Assembly (NCBI GenBank): GCA_905250115.1
Contig: CAJNOI010000066.1
Location: 80,955-144,954, forward strand
Source: Adineta steineri
Taxonomy: Eukaryota; Rotifera; Eurotatoria; Adinetida; Adinetidae
Direction: 5' to 3'
Length of the DNA stretch: 64,000 bases
Shown here: positions 58,446-64,000 of the stretch, in pieces
Position numbering within the stretch: position 1 is the first letter of the stretch
How the letters are laid out: the number at the start of each line of letters is the position of its first letter
Notes under the pieces: model-generated
What the model saw: only the letters and a program-made list of their open reading frames with translations
What the model was told of the DNA's origin: nothing
Database searches by the model: none
Made by a program: the position numbers and the translations under genes

Positions 58446-59518
58446 ATGTCAACATCATCAGTATCTGACGGAATTCTCAAATTTGCTACACAATATTCGT
58501 TTTATAGTGGTTTTATTTTATTTAGTTTTGGAGTTATTGGTAATGTATTGAATCTTCTTGTTTTTATTCAATTGAAACTATTTCGAACCAATCGATGTGC
58601 TTTCTATATAACTATTGAATCAATTTTCAACTTCATTTATCAGTTTGTCTATATTAGTTTAACTGTTTTAATATCAATATATGGAGATGATGCGACAGAA
58701 CGTTTTTTCATCTGGTGCAAACTAAGATATATATTAGGGCAAACATGTGGCCTCATTACTTTTTACATGATATGTTTTTCTGCTGTTGATCAGTTCTTTT
58801 CAACAAATCATCATTTCCATTTAAGACAAATGTGCACATTGAAATTAGGTCGATATTTTGCGTTTATATTCATTTGTTTTGCAATCATTCATAGCATTGC
58901 ACTTGGCTCTTCTTATAACATTCAACCAACATTAGGATGTACTATATCGAATTATGTAGCGATTCAGTATTCAACATTCTTCTTTTATCCAGTTTTAATT
59001 GGTTTCTTACCTATTGTAATTGCATCAACTTTTAGCGTCTTAGCTTACTATAATGTTCGTCGTATAGTTCGACGACAGCTACCCATTGTTCGTCGTAAAT
59101 CAGACAAGCAAATAACAGCAATGGTTCTTATGCGTGTAATTATCTTCGTTTGTTCGGTATCGCCTTTTGATGCTTATCGTATCTATTCCATTTATGTTCC
59201 TACATCACAAAGTATGCCTATGGCATATGCAATTGGCCGACTGATTCAGACAGTTTTTGCTTTTATCAACAGTATGAATTCTGTCGTACATAAATTTTCT
59301 TTTCTAATTCATATTTGTAAGTTTTTGATTTATTTTAGATCAGCTTTTATGTTTTCATAATATTCTCATCACGTTTTCGTCGTCAAGTGCAATCTGTGTT
59401 AGTGAAAATACGTTGGCAACGATGGAAATATTGGTGTTGTCTCATAAATAATCAAATTGACCCTAACAACAATACCGAACTACGCAATTCACAAATGAAA
59501 TCTGAAGAAAATATCTGA
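58446..59518 (+). CDS. GPCR 6 of the array, rhodopsin-like
   Basis: Exons 58446-59285 and 59339-59518 (phase 0, 53-bp intron, donor GTACAT, weaker than in the other copies); 339 aa. TM1 ILFSFGVIGNVLNLLVFIQL; ECL1 DDATERFF identical to GPCR 3 through a 157-bp shared block; TM3 end SAVDQFFSTN; ECL2 GCTISNYVAIQYST. ICL3 differs from the others (AYYNVRRIVRRQ and RRKSDKQ instead of AYHNVRHIVRRQ and RRKLDKQ). Tail KIRWQRWKYWCCLINNQIDP; it terminates with TGA where the other copies use TAA. Confidence 0.85.
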
Positions 59519-60959
59519 CTGTTCATTAAATAAATATATTAATTCTCATATCTGTAATTTAATCTTTCTCTTTATAATAAATCATATATCAATGTAATAT
59601 TCATTTCAGTCGCCCACATTCATCCTCAGGAAAGTGAGGATCATAGAAAATAAAAAGAATATTATCTCACACTCTCATAAATGAAGGTTGAACTTGTTTT
59701 ATTTCTTTAGTTGATTTATACTGTTTCTGTAGTTGCATGAATATAAACACATTTGTTTTATTAATTTCGTAGGCATCCAATCTATTTCAGCATAATTATA
59801 GAGCCACGCAGATGTGTCTTGCTCAGCAATATTCATTCATCAAATACAGCGACAAAATTTTTTGATTTCGTTTATGACTGGAATTTAAAGGGACGGCAAA
59901 GTTTTTGCTACGCAAGCAGAAGTATTGTTTCACTTATGAGCTGCATTTATATGTTTTGTTATAGTGCTTCGAGTACTTATTTATTTTGAATTCGAGTAAA
60001 AATGAAACTTTTGAAAATCTTCAGAAAATTTAGAAGGAAAAAAGATAAGAATGATTTCACTTTGAGATCATGAATGTCCGGATGTATATGTTAGATAGAG
60101 AGTCTAGTGACACTGTTTGCGCCACGAATTGTGAATAATATATGCACGAATTTAGATACACTTTTTTTTCGATATATTCGTTTTTGGTTCTCTGATTGAT
60201 TGATCGATAGAAATTCTGTCGGCAGTGAATAATATTTTCTTTTAGTAAATTGCTGTTTTTAGTCTTTTCTTATTGATCAGATTTTATGTTAATGGTAATG
60301 TTTGTTTGCTTACGGGCGCTCTTCATACTAGTATGGATGAAAAAGAATCCTGGATGTCATTATTTTTTTCTTTCACTAAACGAATAACGAAGAATTGAGG
60401 CGGAGAGAAAAATATGAATAAGATGTTTGTGTAGGTCATGTCAATACAAAACAGAAAAAAGAAGGAGAAAAAAAAACGAATTGTCTGTACACTTATATAT
60501 AAACTCTACACATCACAGTCACAATCAGTTGTCGATGATTATTACCAAGGTAAGTTGCAGAATAATAACAAAACTTGTATTCTAAAAGATTTTGGCTTAA
60601 GGTTCGTTACAGATCTACATTTCGTTTTATAATAATATTAGAAATAAAATTTGTCGTTCGACTCAAATCAAAATAGTTTTTTGTCGAGATTTCTGCCAGA
60701 TTAAAGCTTTATTTTGGCTATGTCCTTTCGAAATAACTTATAATGATTTTTGATAGAAGGAGTGTTTGTGTTGATGGTATTGCGCTTTATTATGTGTTTC
60801 TCCTTATCGAGAATTAAATCGTTTTCATACAAAGCATACACTTATATACCTGCATGCCAAACAGAACGAAAGAATATGAAAGGAAAAGGAGAATAAGAAC
60901 AAAATATCTTATGACATATTTCAGCAGACGGAATAAACTAGATGTATTTCTATGTTAAG
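59519..60959. other. Intergenic, nothing recognised
   Basis: The first ~300 bp is the shared GPCR 3' flank with C-rich half motifs (CGCCCACATTCATCCTC, 59610). The remainder shows no gene. The open frame at 60438-60632 is low-complexity Lys-rich sequence. Confidence 0.5.
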
Positions 60960-61496
60960 ATGCAATTCGCTTCGATCTTATTGGTATGTGCGTGCCTAAT
61001 AGCAATCGTTGAGAACAAGCCATTTATTGGTGAACGTGAAGAGAGTGATGATTCAAGTGATATTAATGATGATGAACATGGTTTGAACAACCTTGTTCTT
61101 CAAGCAAGATCAAATCCGTATTTCCTAAATGGGGATTATGTCAAAGATAGCTGGAATGTTTATTTTCAGGGTAGAAAAGTGGATGGTGCAAGTGCTAATT
61201 CATTCCAATCGCTCGGCGGTGGTTATGGGAAAGATAGTTGGAATGTTTATTCTCAGGGTAGGAAGGTGGATGGTGCAAGTGCCAATTCATTTCAGTCACT
61301 TGGTGGTGGCTACGGCAAAGATAGTTGGAATGTTTATTTCCAAGGTATAAAAGTAAATGGTGCAAGTGCCAATTCATTCCAATCGCTTGGTGGCGGTTAC
61401 GGCAAGGATAGTTGGAATGTATATTCCATGGGTGTAAAAATTCCTGGTGCGTCTCCGCATTCGTTTCAATACAGTGGTATAGGATGGAAGAAATAA
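60960..61496 (+). CDS. Small secreted protein of four DKNYY-like repeats
   Basis: Start ATG 60960 is preferred over 60942 because it directly opens a signal peptide (MQFASILLVCACLIAIVENK); 178 aa. An acidic spacer (EREESDDSSDINDDEHG) follows, then four tandem 29-residue repeats of the form YGKDSWNVYSQGRKVDGASA with NSFQSLGGG. The pattern (Y)xKDxxNVYxxGxKxxGAxxxSF is that of DKNYY-family repeats, known mainly from bacterial proteins of unknown function. The repeats are nearly identical at DNA level (87-bp units), pointing to recent expansion. Single exon and no other domains. Bacterial origin is possible but unproven. Extracellular location is likely. Confidence 0.7.
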   Translation: MQFASILLVCACLIAIVENKPFIGEREESDDSSDINDDEHGLNNLVLQARSNPYFLNGDYVKDSWNVYFQGRKVDGASANSFQSLGGGYGKDSWNVYSQGRKVDGASANSFQSLGGGYGKDSWNVYFQGIKVNGASANSFQSLGGGYGKDSWNVYSMGVKIPGASPHSFQYSGIGWKK

Positions 61497-63127
61497 TGAT
61501 AAATTGACTTACTTAGCACATACTAGCCTACTCATACACTTGTATCAGTTTTTATTATACTTCTTCATCAAATATATATATATATATATNNNNNNNNNNT
61601 TTTTTTTGGAATATTTATTCAAACACAAATTTGAATTTTCAAGTATTCATTCATCGTTTCTTAAATTTTTTTTTGATAAACATTTAAAGTCAATTTAGAG
61701 AAAAAAACCAAAGGGATACAATAAATGTCCCTATGTTATTTCATCTCTCTATATTACTGGGAATATTACTCGATTTATCTTAGTAAATTTCGTTAACAAA
61801 TATAAAACAATGTTACTACACGTCATATCGATAGTGGATGAAAAAGAAAAGAAAAACGAAAGGAAAAATACGATTTTTTATGATCTAAAAAAGCTTTCTT
61901 GTTTCTATACAAATGCTCTTCGTACAAATTGCCACACGAAGATTCTCTATCTCAAGAAATCTTAAAAGGTGCGTCAAAGATCACAATATTTCATTATTGT
62001 TCAATCTAAATAAAATAAGATCATTCTTTGAAATCCGAATATTATTTTACAGATTTCAATATTTTTCCTATGAAATAAAGAACAAAACAAGAAAATCTTT
62101 ATTTTCATTTGAAAACAAAAAATAATTCTCTTAAAACGAAAACAATCATTAACTACACATCTTCAAGGAAAAGTAAAATAAATAATTTTATAACTAACAA
62201 ATATTTAATCAATCAAAAAAGCTTTTTATCGATGACGTTCAGAAATGTAAACAAAATTTGGTTAATTGACTTATGAAAAATTTTCATTTAAAAACAAACT
62301 AAAATAGATTTGATTGAAAATCAATTTTTCTTATTGATCATCATAAATGATGCATTTGATTAAACAAATAAATTTTTTTATTTAAAATCAGCGCAGTAGA
62401 TTTTATTTATTGTAGCAAATATTCTTTGTTTATAATTATAAAAATATCGTCATATATATCTCTCATTAACGATTGCATATATCACATTATAGATTCTCTT
62501 CAACTATTCAATATTACTCTTTGTAACTAAATATTATCATAAATATCCAAAGAACAAATCAACAATCAAACATTTCTTTATGAGAAAAATCATTTTTTAT
62601 AATATTTCATAATGAAGATTTATCTCTTTCGAAGAGAAACAATGACAATAAGTTCATTTTACACAAAAAAAGAAGAAAAATTAGTTGTTAGAAGTGTAAT
62701 ATTTTATTTCTACTATTTTTCTTGAATCAAACTAATCAAAATATGAAATACAAAGTCAAATCATAGAATAATATATTACAGCTATATCGAAAAAAATATG
62801 AATAGATTTTATTTCGATAACGACTGTTACATTGATGAAATATTCTCTGAGATATATGGAACGATATATCGAAGGTTTTCATAACAATTCATCAAGGATA
62901 AAACTTTTTCTTTCTCTATCCTTTAATCTCAAGAAAAAAGCGAAGATTGTTTGTCTTAGACGACTCACTCATGGCTTTGTCTAATCTGAACATTTCATTT
63001 CCTAAGACACATTCTTTTACACATTGATTTAATTAATCTTTCTCAACTATTTTGTTTCCTTATGATTTTTTATTGAAATGTTTGTATAAACTTCTGTTAC
63101 TCATCTATGCACATCTCTTCATTTCAT
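61497..63127. other. AT-rich spacer with N gap
   Basis: A (TA)n run leads into ten N's at 61590-61599. 61600-62700 is extremely AT-rich with no gene. 62700-63127 is the 3' flank of NHL gene D (minus strand), homologous to 15792-16200. Confidence 0.5.
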
Positions 63128-64000
63128 TCAACTTTTCTTCAACTTACCAAAAGAATCTTTCATCAATAAAAATTTTTGAATTCGAGCATTTCCGAAATCA
63201 GTAACAAACATGTTTCCAGAACGATCAAAACTAAAACTAAATGGATTATTCAATTGATGGGATTGTGAACCTCTTCCATAACATCCAACTAAACATCGAA
63301 AACCATTCAAGCCTGAACCTACAATGCGATTATTGCCACTATCAACGATGAATAAATATTTCTCAGCATCTAATATAATTCCACTTGGTTGATAAAGTAT
63401 AATTGTTGGATTTACTGATCTACTTCCAGCTACTGTGGTGCCATCTGATTTTCCTGACTGGAACAACTGAACACGGTCGTTGGAAACATCTGCCACATAT
63501 AAATCTAAATTCACGTCGACAAAAATTCCACGAGGATTAATCAGTTGATTCGAGGCTGATCCCATGGTGCCTGTTCCAGCAGCAATACTATTTGACTTCA
63601 TTACAGCATCATTTAATGATCTTTTCACTACTTGATGACGATCACTCATTGAACAGTAAAGAGTATCATTAATATTGACAAACAAACCATAACATTTTGA
63701 ACTGACATTCATCACACTGACAAAGTTATTTATTTCTGCACTCCATTTCTGTACTCGACCACTCTTATAATCACCATCATCAATATAAATGTCACCATTT
63801 AATGTCACGAAGATAGAAGTGGGTTGTGTAAAATTACCGTGAATGATCTTTGTTGGATTGTCACTCTCTTCATCCCACATTACAATTGTATTATTATCTC
63901 GATCAGCAATATAGATTCTGTTATTTGTGTTCACAAAAATGGCGCGAGGAGCTTGACCAACAATCGATCGATTAGCAAAAGTAATTCCATTGGAATTCCA
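63128..64000 (-). CDS. NHL protein D, soluble type, 5' end outside window
   Basis: The minus-strand frame runs in from the window edge (WNSNGITFANRSIVG) through six NHL blades, e.g. GIFVDVNLDLYVADVSNDRV and SFDRSGNMFVTDFGNARIQK, to a stop at 63128-63130. The position equivalent to the splice junction in receptors A and B keeps G|GTAAGT (63148/63147), yet no sandwich-module exon is visible in the following 1.6 kb. Reading on gives SFGKLKKS and a stop, close to the SSGKLE end of NHL protein C. The 3' flank matches that of C over at least 400 bp, so C and D form a subgroup of stand-alone secreted propellers. The signal-peptide exon is expected beyond position 64000. Confidence 0.75.
   Translation of the reverse strand, partial: WNSNGITFANRSIVGQAPRAIFVNTNNRIYIADRDNNTIVMWDEESDNPTKIIHGNFTQPTSIFVTLNGDIYIDDGDYKSGRVQKWSAEINNFVSVMNVSSKCYGLFVNINDTLYCSMSDRHQVVKRSLNDAVMKSNSIAAGTGTMGSASNQLINPRGIFVDVNLDLYVADVSNDRVQLFQSGKSDGTTVAGSRSVNPTIILYQPSGIILDAEKYLFIVDSGNNRIVGSGLNGFRCLVGCYGRGSQSHQLNNPFSFSFDRSGNMFVTDFGNARIQKFLLMKDSFGKLKKS

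Noticed and set aside
61129..61377. Alternative-frame open frames across the DKNYY-like repeats
   Set aside because: They follow the 87-bp DNA repeat; the signal-peptide frame at 60960 is the coherent one.
1..64000. The window as a chromosome end, because of TGTGGG-like motifs
   Set aside because: Motifs are short, palindromic and interspersed with complete genes; no long tandem array at either edge.

Overview
The window looks like a piece of a bdelloid rotifer genome (Adineta/Rotaria type). This is inferred from very AT-rich DNA, many 50-80 bp GT-AG introns, lineage-expanded families (NHL propellers, peptide-receptor-like GPCRs, Kelch, F-box and TIR proteins), clear tandem paralogy with gene-conversion mosaics, and dozens of scattered TGTGGG-like motifs, which resemble the telomere repeat reported for Adineta. 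No rRNA, tRNA or CRISPR was seen. Two 10-base N gaps are present (about 19959 and 61590).

Layout. 1-6 kb: a TIR-domain protein with a His-rich tail, a secreted protein of unknown function, and a 10-TM drug/metabolite-type transporter. 7.5-23.8 kb: a tandem pair of large receptor genes (A and B). Each splices a signal peptide, a six-bladed NHL propeller, three ~129-136 aa extracellular sandwich-like modules and a seven-helix domain, all through phase-1 introns. Exons 2-5 are 891, 387, 387 and 408 nt in both copies. The B locus carries an additional NHL exon (C) with its own stop codon and a GC donor, and only one leader exon is visible for C and B. A fourth NHL gene (D) lies on the minus strand at the right edge and shares its 3' flank with C. 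24-27.5 kb: an F-box protein and a membrane-anchored Kelch protein.

29.7-59.5 kb: six same-strand rhodopsin-like GPCR genes, all with two exons, with mosaic identity blocks that indicate gene conversion. Between them sit a frameshifted class-C beta-lactamase-like gene, piggyBac transposase remnants, a hAT-type element with an 8-bp target duplication, an MFSD6-like transporter with one frameshift, a 79-aa Cys-rich four-exon gene, and a ten-exon membrane-anchored nucleoside-hydrolase-like gene. 60.9 kb: a small secreted protein of four DKNYY-like repeats. 61.5-63.1 kb is AT-rich and apparently empty.

Non-coding structure is prominent: a 472-bp near-perfect foldback, a 634-bp foldback of GGAATTCCG repeats inside an intron of receptor B, a 247-bp piggyBac-type MITE at TTAA whose empty sites survive in the paralogous flanks, and about twenty short palindromes with TGTGGG-like arms, many just downstream of stop codons and one bounding a decayed JmjC gene fragment. 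The receptor genes suggest an extracellular-sensing locus in which soluble and membrane-bound NHL proteins are produced side by side; that functional link is inference.
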